Assembly: GCF_900109605.1 (NCBI RefSeq)
Contig: NZ_FOAM01000011.1
Span: 1 to 64,000, forward strand
Direction: 5' to 3'
Source: Xaviernesmea oryzae
GTDB taxonomy: Bacteria; Pseudomonadota; Alphaproteobacteria; Rhizobiales; Rhizobiaceae
Length of the DNA stretch: 64,000 bases
Positions 18,186 to 26,357 of this stretch are shown here, piece by piece; positions within the stretch are counted from its first letter, which is position 1; every line of letters begins with the position of its first letter. Below the pieces are notes generated by a model that had not been told where the DNA came from, did no database searches, and worked only from the letters and a program-made list of their open reading frames with translations. Both the position numbers and the translations under genes were made by a program.

Positions 18186-18422
18186 TCAGAGATCGTGATG
18201 TTCGCCTGCGCGGTTCACGCCGAGATCGGCACGCAAGGCGGGTGTCAGACGAGCCAGCTGATCTCTCAGACGCTGGCGCTCAACACGATGGCGATAGGCT
18301 TGAATGAGCCGGATGATGAACGTCGGTATGTGGAGCTGTGCAACTTGAACGCGTACCGCTCGGCTGTCTTTCAGCGCGCCTTGCGTCCATACCCAATCCT
18401 CCGGCTGTGAAGATTTTCTCAT
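18186..18422 (-). CDS. DUF1127-like small protein, divergent from LysR gene
   Basis: 78 residues. The ATG at 18422 is chosen for the perfect GGAGG seven bases upstream. The C-terminal half (YRHRVERQRLRDQLARL then ALRADLGVNR) fits the DUF1127 pattern, but DIG has become DLG. The N-terminus contains Trp residues in DWVWTQ. It is transcribed away from the LysR gene with 109 bases between starts, and towards the second DUF1127 gene, with which it may be co-transcribed. Confidence 0.65.
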   Translation of the reverse strand: MRKSSQPEDWVWTQGALKDSRAVRVQVAQLHIPTFIIRLIQAYRHRVERQRLRDQLARLTPALRADLGVNRAGEHHDL

Positions 18423-18505
18423 AACCGTTCCTCCGCAATTCATCGTTCTGATTGACTGTCGCGGGAAAATGATCTTCAATCAAACGAAATGATGTGGCCT
18501 TATGA

Positions 18506-18520
18506 TTCATTTAAATTGAA
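18506..18520. promoter_or_regulatory. Candidate LysR-type T-N11-A operator
   Basis: TTCATTTAAATTGAA is a 15-base near-perfect palindrome (one mismatched pair) with T-N11-A geometry, between the DUF1127-like gene and the LysR gene, just before the LysR start. It is a candidate autoregulatory site; no homologous sites were compared. Confidence 0.35.
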
Positions 18521-18531
18521 GGATGTGGGCG

Positions 18532-19440
18532 ATGAACATGGTCTTTCGGCATACGCTGCCGCTTCTTGAGCTTGATGTGCTCAAGACCTTCGTCGCCATT
18601 GCGGAGACAGGCAATTTCACCAATGCGGCCGAGCGGGTTCACCGCACGCCTTCGGCGGTGTCCATGCAGATCAAGAAGTTGGAGGAGATGCTGAACGGTC
18701 CGCTCTTCCTGCGCGATGCGCGGTCCGTTTCCTTGACCACGCGGGGCGAGGTGCTGCTCGGCTATGCGCGCCGCCTGCTGGCGTTGAACAACGAGGCTGT
18801 CGCGCGTTTTCTCCTGCCGGATCTTAACGGCAGCGTTCGGCTCGGTGTGGTTGATGACATCAGCGAATGGGTCTTGCCGAATGTTCTCAAGGCCTTCGCT
18901 CAGTGCTATCCGAACATCATGGTCGATGTTCGCATCGCCAACAGCGCGACCCTGCGCAAGATGGTCGATGAACATCGCATCGACATCGCCATTTACAATT
19001 GCGGCTGCGACGGCGCGGAGGACGGCGAGATTTTGCTTCGGGAAACACTGGTCTGGGCAGGCGCGCGCTGCGGCAGTGCGCATTTGCGTGCACCCTTGCC
19101 TGTTTCCATGTGGGATGAGGGCTGCTCCTGGCGCAGCAGTGCGGTCTCGGCCCTGGAAAAGAGCGGGCGGGATTACCGGATTGCCCTGCTCAGCGCTTAC
19201 ACCAGCGGCCAGAAGGCGGCTTTGCGCGCCGATCTCGCGGTGGCGCCGCTCCCGCGCTATCTGGTTTCAGGCGATCTGGTTGCTTTGGGCGAGGCGGATG
19301 GCCTGCCGCCGCTCGGCGACAATCTCATTGGCATGCGCGTTATCGACGGCGCAACGCCGCCGGTGACGGCGCTGGCCGGCCACGTGCGCGATGCCTTCCA
19401 TGCGATTGCTGCCGGCGATCGCGTGAGCGAGGCGGCGTGA
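18532..19440 (+). CDS. LysR-family transcriptional regulator
   Basis: 302 residues from the ATG at 18532, eight bases after AAGGA; ATGs at 18523 and 18538 are alternatives. The N-terminal winged helix (LELDVLKTFVAIAETGNFTN, then AAERVHRTPSAVSMQIKKLE) is canonical. The C-terminal ligand domain (about 95-290) begins SVRLGVVDDISEWVLP. It is unlike LsrB/VtlR of rhizobia in its N-terminus. It diverges from the DUF1127-like gene, so that gene is the likeliest target. Confidence 0.88.
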   Translation: MNMVFRHTLPLLELDVLKTFVAIAETGNFTNAAERVHRTPSAVSMQIKKLEEMLNGPLFLRDARSVSLTTRGEVLLGYARRLLALNNEAVARFLLPDLNGSVRLGVVDDISEWVLPNVLKAFAQCYPNIMVDVRIANSATLRKMVDEHRIDIAIYNCGCDGAEDGEILLRETLVWAGARCGSAHLRAPLPVSMWDEGCSWRSSAVSALEKSGRDYRIALLSAYTSGQKAALRADLAVAPLPRYLVSGDLVALGEADGLPPLGDNLIGMRVIDGATPPVTALAGHVRDAFHAIAAGDRVSEAA

Positions 19441-19461
19441 GCCATTGAGGCTGATGAACGA

Positions 19462-20619
19462 TCAGCCGTCCGACAGGCTCGCCGTTTCGCCCGGGCGCTT
19501 CAGCCAGCGCAAAACGCGGATTTCGTCATCGCTCATCCACTCGGTCAGCATCCGGCTCTTGCTGGGTCGCATGCGCTTGAGATCAACCAACCGGCCGGCT
19601 TCGAAATCCTCGAAAATGCGCGGGTGAATATAGGACGCTCGGCAGACCGCGCGTGTGTTAACGAGCTTTGCGGCAACCTGGTCGATCACCGCATTGACCT
19701 GTTGCTTGCGTTCACGCTGGCTGGTGGCGGGCGCCAGATCGGCGAAGGCGCTGGCCGCAAGGCGCGTCGCGCCCCAGGTGCGGAACTGACGGGACGAGAA
19801 ATTGGCGCCGGCAATGTCTTTGATATAGGCGTTCACGTCGGCGGAGCCGACGCCGTGGCGTTTGCCGTCTTCATCCAGATATTGGAACAGTTGCTGACCG
19901 GGAAGTTCCTGCAGCGTCCTGATGGCGCGCACAATCCGGCGGTCGCCATGGCTGAGCTTCCACTCCTTGCCGGATTTTCCCTTGAAGTGAAACTGCACCT
20001 TCGAGCCGTTGACGGTGACATGCCGGTTTCGCAGAGTCGTTGCGCCGAAGGAGCCGTTCTCCTCCGCGTAATGCGCATTGCCGACGCGGATGAAGAGATT
20101 GTCCAGAAGCCAGACGACCGTCGCGAGCGCCTTTTCAAAACCTGGCTTTCGGCGGTTCAGGTCCTCGTCGACCTGGACACGGATTTTCGGCAAGCTTGCG
20201 GCAAATGCCGGAAGGAGCGCGAATTTGGCTTTGCCACGCTCGGCATGCCAGTCCGGATGGTAGCGATATTGCTTGCGTCCGCGCGCATCGATGCCGATCG
20301 CCTGGAGATGGCTGTTCGGAACAGGCGAAATCAGCACATCGGAATAAGCAGGCGGAATAGCGAGAGCGGCGATGCGCTCGATCTCGGCCGGGTCTTTCAC
20401 CCGATTCCCCTGCGCGTCGTAATAAAGAAAACCGCGCTTGCCTTCGCGTCGGGTAATGCCGCCTTCCAGCGTCGAGAGGTAGACGAGCTCGCTCTGGACT
20501 TCCTGCAAAAGTTCGGCATCGGCCTGCTTTTCAGCAAGACTGTTCGCTTGGGTCTTCCGGGCGGGGGATGATGAGACGATCTGATCCACGATGGCGGTCA
20601 AACGCGGCGGCGGCGCCAA
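19462..20619 (-). CDS. DNA topoisomerase IB (eukaryotic/viral type)
   Basis: About 385 residues. It relaxes supercoils through a 3'-phosphotyrosine. Visible features: the N-terminal DNA-binding domain (GFLYYDAQGNRVKDPAEIER), RGRKQYRYHPDW with a catalytic Arg, the KSGKEWKLS lysine loop, and the catalytic Tyr330 in AVCRASYIHP. Topoisomerase IB is widespread in rhizobia as an accessory enzyme. No ATG or GTG is available at the 5' end; the TTG at 20619 is the best start visible, so the exact N-terminus is uncertain. It converges on the LysR gene with 21 bases between stops. Confidence 0.9.
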   Translation of the reverse strand: MAPPPRLTAIVDQIVSSSPARKTQANSLAEKQADAELLQEVQSELVYLSTLEGGITRREGKRGFLYYDAQGNRVKDPAEIERIAALAIPPAYSDVLISPVPNSHLQAIGIDARGRKQYRYHPDWHAERGKAKFALLPAFAASLPKIRVQVDEDLNRRKPGFEKALATVVWLLDNLFIRVGNAHYAEENGSFGATTLRNRHVTVNGSKVQFHFKGKSGKEWKLSHGDRRIVRAIRTLQELPGQQLFQYLDEDGKRHGVGSADVNAYIKDIAGANFSSRQFRTWGATRLAASAFADLAPATSQRERKQQVNAVIDQVAAKLVNTRAVCRASYIHPRIFEDFEAGRLVDLKRMRPSKSRMLTEWMSDDEIRVLRWLKRPGETASLSDG

Positions 20620-20652
20620 GGTTCCCGCAGCCAGATGATGGCGATCAAGGCC

Positions 20653-20922
20653 TCAGGCTTTTTCGCGACGAAGACCTTCCTCCAATATTTCGCGGATCAG
20701 CCGCGTATACGGAATATTCCGTTCTGCTGCCTTGCGCTTGACCTCCGACAGCAAGGCTCCCGGCAGCCTCATATTGAGCTGCGCAGACTTGCGCTCGAAT
20801 TCGAATCGTACCGGCTTGAAGCCCGAAAGGTCGTAGTCCGACAGGTCGGCCGTCTCGACGAAGACGTCGGCTTCCTCATCGGACGCCAGGTCAGGAAGTG
20901 TTTTGAGGTCAGCCTTTTTCAT
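20653..20922 (-). CDS. brnA: BrnA/CopG-type antitoxin
   Basis: 89 residues from the ATG at 20922 (MKKADLKTLP). The acidic N-terminal half (ASDEEADVFVETADLSDYDL) would bind the toxin. The C-terminal half is a ribbon-helix-helix with the strand RKSAQLNMRLP and helices LLSEVKRKAAERNIPYTRLI. Its start overlaps the end of the toxin gene by about 14 bases, the usual toxin-first order of brnTA. Confidence 0.75.
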   Translation of the reverse strand: MKKADLKTLPDLASDEEADVFVETADLSDYDLSGFKPVRFEFERKSAQLNMRLPGALLSEVKRKAAERNIPYTRLIREILEEGLRREKA

Positions 20923-21103
20923 AGTGGCGAATTTCCTTTGCATGCATGAAACGAGCGCTGATCGGCCTGATCAGCACCAGATCTTCCGCCTGCTTGAGAG
21001 CAAAGACAATAAAGGGAGAGCTTATGCTTGCGGCATTTCGGCCAGTTCCCATCATCCCATAAAAGCCCGCGCTCAACTTCGCTTTTATGAGACGCCTTTG
21101 CAT
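20909..21103 (-). pseudogene. brnT: BrnT (DUF497) toxin remnant, N-terminal half missing
   Basis: The C-terminal half of a BrnT/DUF497 RNase is recognisable: FIVFALKQ followed by IRPISARFMHAKEIRHYEKG. A full toxin of about 90-100 residues should begin with a FxWDxxKxxxNxxKHGVxF segment, but only about 65 residues are available from the ATG at 21103, and the metF stop lies at 21129, leaving no room upstream. No missing half was found in other frames. It is probably a deletion product that leaves the antitoxin gene behind. An alternative is a short, diverged but functional toxin. Confidence 0.55.
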
Positions 21104-21128
21104 CGGAGGGACAAGCCGTCGATGAGCA

Positions 21129-22196
21129 TCATGTCGCCGGTGCATCTCCGGCTGCCTCGGCGGCCATGTCCGTCGGTTGTTCGATCACCTCTTCATCAAG
21201 GTTGCCGAGCCTTTCGCGCAGAGCCGCCTCGTCGGGGGCCGGCTCGCGGCGCCATGGCCGGCGTCCGTTGAGCACACCGGATTCATGAACGATTTCGGCC
21301 ACATATTCCTCCTGCCGATAGGCCATGACATGAATGCCGGCAACGCCTTCGATCTCCTTCACCTCGTTGATGATGTCGATGCAGATCCGCTTTCCCTCGG
21401 CCTTCTGGTCTTCAGCCCCTTCCAGCCGGGCGATGATGCTGTCGGGAATATGGACGCCGGGCACATTGGCGCGCATCCAGCGGGCGCTGCGGGCCGAGGC
21501 CATGGGACCGACGCCTATCAGGATGAAACAGTGCTCGTGCAGCCCCAGCGCCCGCACTGTCTCCATGTAGCGTTTGAGCATCGGCACATCGAAGCAATAT
21601 TGGCTCTGGACGAATTGCGCGCCGGCGGCGATCTTCTTGGCCAGCCGATAGGGGCGAAAATCATAAGGCGGCGCAAACGGGTTGATCGCCGCACCGAGAA
21701 AGACTTCGGGCGGGCAGGTGAGCTTGCGGCCGGAGAGGAATTTCGCCTGGTCGCGCATGATGCGGATCGTTTCCAGAAGCGACATGCAGTCGAGATCGAA
21801 CACCGGTTTGGCGCCCGGCTGGTCGCCGGCCTGCACGCCATCCCCCGTGAGGCAGAGAATGTTGGAGACGCCCATGGCGGCGGCGCCCAACACATCGCCC
21901 TGGATGGCGATGCGGTTTCGGTCCCGACAGGCAATCTGCATGATCGGCGCATAGCCCATGCGGGTGAGAAGCGCGCAGATGCCGACCGAGGACATGTGGC
22001 AATTGGCGCCCGAGGCATCGACCGCATTGATGCCATCCACCCAGCCCTCGAAGATCGCGGCGCGGGCGTAGACTTCCTGCGGATCGGCGCTGTCAGGCGG
22101 ATTGAGCTCGGCAGTCACCGCGAACTCGCCGCGTCTGAGAACCCGTTCGAGGCGGCCGCGCGAGCTATGGCCGGGCATGCGCTCGGGCGTGGTCAT
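21129..22196 (-). CDS. metF: Methylenetetrahydrofolate reductase
   Basis: 355 residues, a TIM-barrel flavoprotein that reduces 5,10-methylene-THF to 5-methyl-THF for methionine synthesis or methyl-group oxidation. Motifs: FAVTAELNPPDSADPQ with the N-terminal Glu, NILCLTGDGVQAGDQPG for FAD, and FVQSQYCFDVPMLKRYM at the folate site. The ATG at 22196 overlaps the upstream partner gene by four bases (ATGA), so the two are co-translated. The C-terminus has a 40-residue acidic, Ala-rich tail. It differs from the standard E. coli type in its obligate-looking partner. Confidence 0.88.
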   Translation of the reverse strand: MTTPERMPGHSSRGRLERVLRRGEFAVTAELNPPDSADPQEVYARAAIFEGWVDGINAVDASGANCHMSSVGICALLTRMGYAPIMQIACRDRNRIAIQGDVLGAAAMGVSNILCLTGDGVQAGDQPGAKPVFDLDCMSLLETIRIMRDQAKFLSGRKLTCPPEVFLGAAINPFAPPYDFRPYRLAKKIAAGAQFVQSQYCFDVPMLKRYMETVRALGLHEHCFILIGVGPMASARSARWMRANVPGVHIPDSIIARLEGAEDQKAEGKRICIDIINEVKEIEGVAGIHVMAYRQEEYVAEIVHESGVLNGRRPWRREPAPDEAALRERLGNLDEEVIEQPTDMAAEAAGDAPAT

Positions 22197-22870
22197 CGCC
22201 GCGCCTCTTCGGCCCGTTCGGCGTCGCGCTCGGCAGCAGCGCTCGCCGTCACGCGCAGCCAGGACGAGGTCTCCCGCAGTGACTGGTTGACAGGCTTCTG
22301 CACCGCCATGATCGCCTCGCCGCCGGCCATCTGCCGCGAGCCCTCCCACGCCATCACCCAGACGCAGGGCATATCCGGCTCGACCTCGCAATTGCCATTG
22401 GCCCGCACGCCACCGCAGGGGCCGTTGCGCAGCTGCTTGGGACAGTTCATCGGGCAGGACATGCCGGTGGAGGATAAGATGCATTGACCGCACATGCGGC
22501 AGTCGAAGAGGACGCCCTTCACCCGGCGTTCGACCGCCGTCACCGGCGCTTCGGCCCGTTGATAGCCGATGGCCTTCCACAGAGGATGCAGCAGCAGGAA
22601 GAAGCGCGCGAAGCGGTGATAGACCGTTTCGAGCAGCCGCGCATGACGCACGGCCCACAGCCGGATCGTGTAGCGCCGCTGATCGCGGCGATTGGGCGAG
22701 ACGGCGGCTGGCGTATAGGCCCCAGTCGTTGCTTTGGCCCCGGCTGCGGCATTGCCCCGGTCGCGATGGGACGCCGGTGCCAGGCCGATCGTTCCCCCTT
22801 TTGGCGCATCGGCTGGTCGGTCGGCGCCTTCTGGCGCCTGATCTGGGGAAGGCGGAACGGAATGAGACAT
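22193..22870 (-). CDS. MetV-like cysteine-rich MTHFR C-terminal-domain protein
   Basis: 225 residues, ATG at 22870. The first 60 residues are polar and disordered. Residues about 120-170 carry eight cysteines: C124, C127, C130, C139, C143, C152, C161, C169, beginning CRMCGQC and including GPCGG. This is the pattern of the MTHFR_C family (MetV), a zinc-containing partner of MetF in acetogens. It overlaps metF by four bases and so is probably produced in equal amounts and complexed with it. The cluster may bind zinc or Fe-S; the sequence cannot decide. Confidence 0.8.
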   Translation of the reverse strand: MSHSVPPSPDQAPEGADRPADAPKGGTIGLAPASHRDRGNAAAGAKATTGAYTPAAVSPNRRDQRRYTIRLWAVRHARLLETVYHRFARFFLLLHPLWKAIGYQRAEAPVTAVERRVKGVLFDCRMCGQCILSSTGMSCPMNCPKQLRNGPCGGVRANGNCEVEPDMPCVWVMAWEGSRQMAGGEAIMAVQKPVNQSLRETSSWLRVTASAAAERDAERAEEARR

Positions 22871-23031
22871 GGGCGCTGCTCCCGGTGGCCGGCGAGGTGA
22901 GAAACGCGACCGATCCATGCATCAGCTGTAATGAGCCCGGCCCACCCCTTCAAGGGCGCAAGGCGACACGGAACGGACATGATCGCGACGCGCAAGCGCC
23001 TGCTTTCGGATGAATTTTCGATCACGCGCAT

Positions 23032-23055
23032 GAACTTTTTCGAAAGTTACACGTT
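23032..23055 (+). promoter_or_regulatory. Candidate EcfG (general stress sigma) promoter
   Basis: GAAC at 23032-23035 and CGTT at 23052-23055 are separated by 16 bases, matching the alphaproteobacterial EcfG/RpoE2 pattern GGAAC-N16/17-CGTT except for T in place of the first G. It ends 64 bases before the entericidin start. Entericidin-like genes are recurrent members of this regulon, which supports the call. Confidence 0.35.
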
Positions 23056-23118
23056 TAAGCGACGAAGACGAGTTCTTCGATCGCATCATTCAAATGGCTT
23101 AGTGAGGACCCAACCGCC

Positions 23119-23277
23119 ATGACCGTCAAGACTTTCGCAACCGCCGGCCTTCTGCTTTTCTCCGTTGTCGCGCTCAGCTCTTGCGGCAACACGATCCGTG
23201 GCATGGGCAAGGATACCGCCAACACGGTCAATGCCACGCAGGACGCCGGCCGCACGGTCCAGAAGGCTGCAAAGTAA
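23119..23277 (+). CDS. Entericidin A/B-family small lipoprotein
   Basis: 52 residues, ATG at 23119. A signal peptide with lipobox LSSC puts the lipidated Cys at residue 22; the 30-residue mature part (CGNTIRGMGKDTANTVNATQ then DAGRTVQKAAK) is the entericidin pattern. Such lipoproteins sit in the cell envelope and respond to stress or stationary phase. It has its own terminator, so it is monocistronic. Confidence 0.85.
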   Translation: MTVKTFATAGLLLFSVVALSSCGNTIRGMGKDTANTVNATQDAGRTVQKAAK

Positions 23278-23336
23278 AAGAACCAGTTTCTGCCCTTGGT
23301 CCAAACCGATCGATTTGGTCCATCGTCGCAAGATCG

Positions 23337-23372
23337 AGGCCGTGCACGGTTGTTACCGGCACGGCCTTTCTT
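23337..23372 (+). terminator. Intrinsic terminator after entericidin gene
   Basis: AGGCCGTGC at 23337-23345 pairs with GCACGGCCT at 23359-23367 (9 bp, 13-base loop), followed by TTTCTT. Confidence 0.75.
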
Positions 23373-23446
23373 ATGAACGGTCAGAACGATAGGCTGCGGA
23401 TGGTCGGCGCTTCCAAAGGTGCGACCATCGAGGATGTTAACGGATC

Positions 23447-24205
23447 ATGCGCCTGCGCCTGAAGAGTCTGCTCGGTGCCCTCTGGATGGCGGGCGCGACG
23501 CCTGTGATGGCGGATGACGCCTGTCGTATCGTTCACCACGCCGGCGCTGACTATGCCGTTTGCAGCTTCGATCCGGCTAGGGATGCCATTGATCTCTTTC
23601 ATACCGGACGTGACGGAAGGCCTTTCGGCGGGTTCTCGGCACTTGCGCGCGACCTCCGCCTCGAAGGACGGGCTCTGCGCTTTGCGATGAATGCCGGCAT
23701 GTATGAAGACGATCTTTCTCCCGTTGGCCTGTTGGTCATCGGCGGTCGCGAACGAAAGACGGCAGCGCTCGGCGAAGGATGGGGCAATTTCTATCTTCGG
23801 CCGAACGGGGTCTTCTACCTGGCCGGCGGTAAGGCGGGCGTTATGGAAACCGGGCGTTTCGTCACGTCAGCGATCAGGCCCGATGCCGCCACCCAGTCAG
23901 GGCCCATGCTGGTCATCGACGGTGGCATCCATCCTGCCTTCCGGCCGCAAAGCGACAGTCTGCAGATCCGCAATGGCGTGGGCGTCGACAACAAGGGCCA
24001 GGCGGTTTTCGTGATCTCGCTCACACCGGTGCGCTTTTATGATTTCGCCACGCTCTATCGGGATCAACTAGACTGCGCCAATGCCCTGTTCCTAGATGGC
24101 CATATTTCCAGCCTTTACGCGCCATCGCTGGGCCGTTTCGATGGCGGACGGCCCATGGGGCCGATCCTCGCCGTGACACGGCCGATGCCCGGCACCCGGG
24201 ATTGA
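23447..24205 (+). CDS. Exported phosphodiester glycosidase-family protein (NAGPA/DUF2233)
   Basis: 252 residues. Signal peptide about 1-22 (ending PVMADD), then the NAGPA domain: FAMNAGMYEDDLSPVGLLV, GNFYLRPNGVFYL, SGPMLVIDGGIHPAF, RNGVGVDNKGQAVFVIS, and FLDGHISSLYAP near the end. Members such as YigE/NAGPA hydrolyse sugar-phosphodiester bonds; bacterial targets are mostly unknown. The export signal places it in the periplasm. ATG at 23447 without a strong ribosome site; no operon partners. Confidence 0.82.
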   Translation: MRLRLKSLLGALWMAGATPVMADDACRIVHHAGADYAVCSFDPARDAIDLFHTGRDGRPFGGFSALARDLRLEGRALRFAMNAGMYEDDLSPVGLLVIGGRERKTAALGEGWGNFYLRPNGVFYLAGGKAGVMETGRFVTSAIRPDAATQSGPMLVIDGGIHPAFRPQSDSLQIRNGVGVDNKGQAVFVISLTPVRFYDFATLYRDQLDCANALFLDGHISSLYAPSLGRFDGGRPMGPILAVTRPMPGTRD

Positions 24206-24247
24206 CCGGCCGTGCCAGCGGGGCAGGGCCTCAGGCTGGCGTGTCTT

Positions 24248-24583
24248 TTACGCCTTTGGATAGGCACGTTCCAGAGCCCTTGTCTTGACGAGCCCCGAGC
24301 GAAACGCCTGGAAGGCGGGATGATGGCTGGCGCGCGCCGTTTCCATCAAGCGTATTTGCAAGCGGCCGGGTGCCGTCTCTCCGAGCCAATGGCCCAGCTT
24401 TTCAAGCTTCATCGTGTTCAGAAGCTTTGCCTTGGTGGCGCGGTCAAGATGGTGGTTCAAGCCGTCCATCAGCTTCTCATCGCCCTCCGGCGTCTGCATC
24501 AGCACGCTCAGGGCCATCTGGTTCGCGCTATCTAATGTCGCCAAGGCATCGGCAACGACGGTTCGGTCGGCAAGTTCGCTCAT
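24248..24583 (-). CDS. Hypothetical protein, helical, unknown function
   Basis: 111 residues; the ATG at 24583 has GGAG five bases upstream. The protein is soluble and mostly helical, with no signal peptide or membrane segment (ADALATLDSANQMALSVLM, then DEKLMDGLNHHLDRATKAKL). It has no cysteine. No family recognised. It converges on the glycosidase gene; the stops are 43 bases apart. Confidence 0.5.
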   Translation of the reverse strand: MSELADRTVVADALATLDSANQMALSVLMQTPEGDEKLMDGLNHHLDRATKAKLLNTMKLEKLGHWLGETAPGRLQIRLMETARASHHPAFQAFRSGLVKTRALERAYPKA

Positions 24584-24728
24584 ATCGCTCCATTCTCCCG
24601 CGCCCTGGCCAAGATCAGGCCGGGCAGGGCAAAAAATCGAGCATGACAATGCCCGATGAAGCTGAAGCCGAACTGGAATCCACGAAATGACGTGGCGGAA
24701 GCGCTCGATGGCGCGGCGCGCCGGGCTG

Positions 24729-26111
24729 CTATCGGCGCGGAGAAGGCTCCAAGGCCTCGGGCATCACCCGCACGCTTGCGGCGAGATTGAGGCCGTAGAC
24801 GGCAAGCGCGGTCAACACCCAGAGCGGGTCCGCGCGGTTGATCAGAAAGCTTTCCATCATGCCATTATAGGTCATGAAGGCCACGACCATGATGCAGAAC
24901 TCGGCGAAAAAGCGGTTCTGCGGCCGGCGCACGGCGCGGCAATAATCGAAGAACGGTTTGATAAAGAAGAGCGCTATCAGCGGCAGACCGCCCAGAAAGC
25001 CATAGGTGACGATGGCATCGAGATAGACATTGTGCGCGGTAACGATGCCGCGCACATCCCAATTCGCCTCGAAATCCTTCTCCATGCCGAGAATGACGGG
25101 CGACTGCCAGAAGCTCGCATAGCCATGACCGAACCAGGGGTGATCGGGAATGCTGCGGCTGGCGAAGGCCCAGATGTCGTCACGGCCGGTAAAGGTCGGA
25201 TCGGACATCAGCGTGGCGGTCAGATCATGCAGTCCGGCGAAATAGACGCTGCCGAGCGTTAGCGCCAGGATGATGACGGTGAAGACCGCGTGCAACGTCA
25301 CGGTCAGCAGCGGACGCAAGGTCAGTGCGCCGACGGCAACGAACAAGATCGACAGCGGCAGGAAGCCGATGGTGGTCTTGGAGCCGGTATGCAGAACGAA
25401 ATTGGCCGCCAGAAGCGCAATCAGAATGCCGCGGCGCGGCGCACCCGCCCGTGCGCAGTAGATGCCGAACATGCACAGGATCGAGAAGACGGGCGCGGTG
25501 ATGTTCTTGTGGCTGAGATGCCCGCGCCAGAAACCGGCATGCCAAGCCTCGACCGTATCCGCCGTATGCTTGGCAAGGCTGGGTGCCAGAACGAGCATGG
25601 CATAGTTGATCAGGATCAGCGCCAGAATGGCATTGGCTCCCGCCTCGACGAAATCCTTTTCGCTTCGGGGCAACAGCAGCACCCCGGCCATGGGGATCAT
25701 CACGATCAGCGATTGCATGACCCCGCGCGCGGATGCGGCCGGATCATAGGATTGCAGGCAGGAGCCAAAGGCAATGGCGAAGATGATCAGGAAGGTTGGT
25801 GTGACCGCCTTGATCAGCACTTTCGGATCGACGATCGACAAGAGCGCGAGGAGAAAGAGGCCGCCAAGGCCGAGATAGCCGACCTGGTTGATGACGTTGG
25901 CGGTGCTTTCGACCGTGCTCTCCGTCCCGTCACCGGGAAAGGGCTCGAAGGACAGGGTGAGGATGAAAAGTCCTGCGCCGGAGAGAAGCGCGGCAACGGC
26001 ACGCATGATCCGCGCGCTCAGCTCCGCTCTGCTCGCCGGGAGAGCGGCGGCCGGCACGGCGTAGCTACGAGGGTCGGACGCGGCGGGCTGGGGCAAGGCA
26101 GTGGAACGCAT
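24729..26111 (-). CDS. O-antigen ligase/polymerase-family membrane protein (Wzy_C)
   Basis: 460 residues from the ATG at 26111. At least ten hydrophobic segments; a large periplasmic loop contains the Wzy_C region with WRGHLSHKNI, LHTGSKTTIGFLPL, TFTGRDDIWAFASRSIPDHP, FGHGYASFW and ITAHNVYLDAI-like VTAHNVYLDAIVTYGFLGGL. The conserved Arg and His of ligases are visible in TGRDDIW and AHNVYLD. These enzymes transfer or polymerise lipid-linked polysaccharide at the periplasmic face. With no glycosyltransferases nearby, its polymer is unknown (LPS or exopolysaccharide are options). Confidence 0.8.
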   Translation of the reverse strand: MRSTALPQPAASDPRSYAVPAAALPASRAELSARIMRAVAALLSGAGLFILTLSFEPFPGDGTESTVESTANVINQVGYLGLGGLFLLALLSIVDPKVLIKAVTPTFLIIFAIAFGSCLQSYDPAASARGVMQSLIVMIPMAGVLLLPRSEKDFVEAGANAILALILINYAMLVLAPSLAKHTADTVEAWHAGFWRGHLSHKNITAPVFSILCMFGIYCARAGAPRRGILIALLAANFVLHTGSKTTIGFLPLSILFVAVGALTLRPLLTVTLHAVFTVIILALTLGSVYFAGLHDLTATLMSDPTFTGRDDIWAFASRSIPDHPWFGHGYASFWQSPVILGMEKDFEANWDVRGIVTAHNVYLDAIVTYGFLGGLPLIALFFIKPFFDYCRAVRRPQNRFFAEFCIMVVAFMTYNGMMESFLINRADPLWVLTALAVYGLNLAASVRVMPEALEPSPRR

Positions 26112-26357
26112 GGCACAGACACCGCAAGAGGCCGGACGACACCGCCACGACACGCCTGTAACTGGCGCCGCAGCTCTGTCCAAGCTCTCAGACTAGACGC
26201 GGGTTTCCCGGCGCTCAAGCGGCGGCGGCCGGCAAAGCGTGCATAGGGTTACGGGAGACTGAAGGGGCGTTATTGTCCGTTCATAAATGCGCAGCGCCCG
26301 AGTGCCGGCCTTCGCAGCATTCGGCGTCATCCATTGAGTGGGGGGCAAACGCAGGCG

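Noticed and set aside
23301-23318. Palindrome CCAAACCGATCGATTTGG after the entericidin gene
   Set aside because: Imperfect, followed directly by a better terminator hairpin, and no regulator nearby to bind it.
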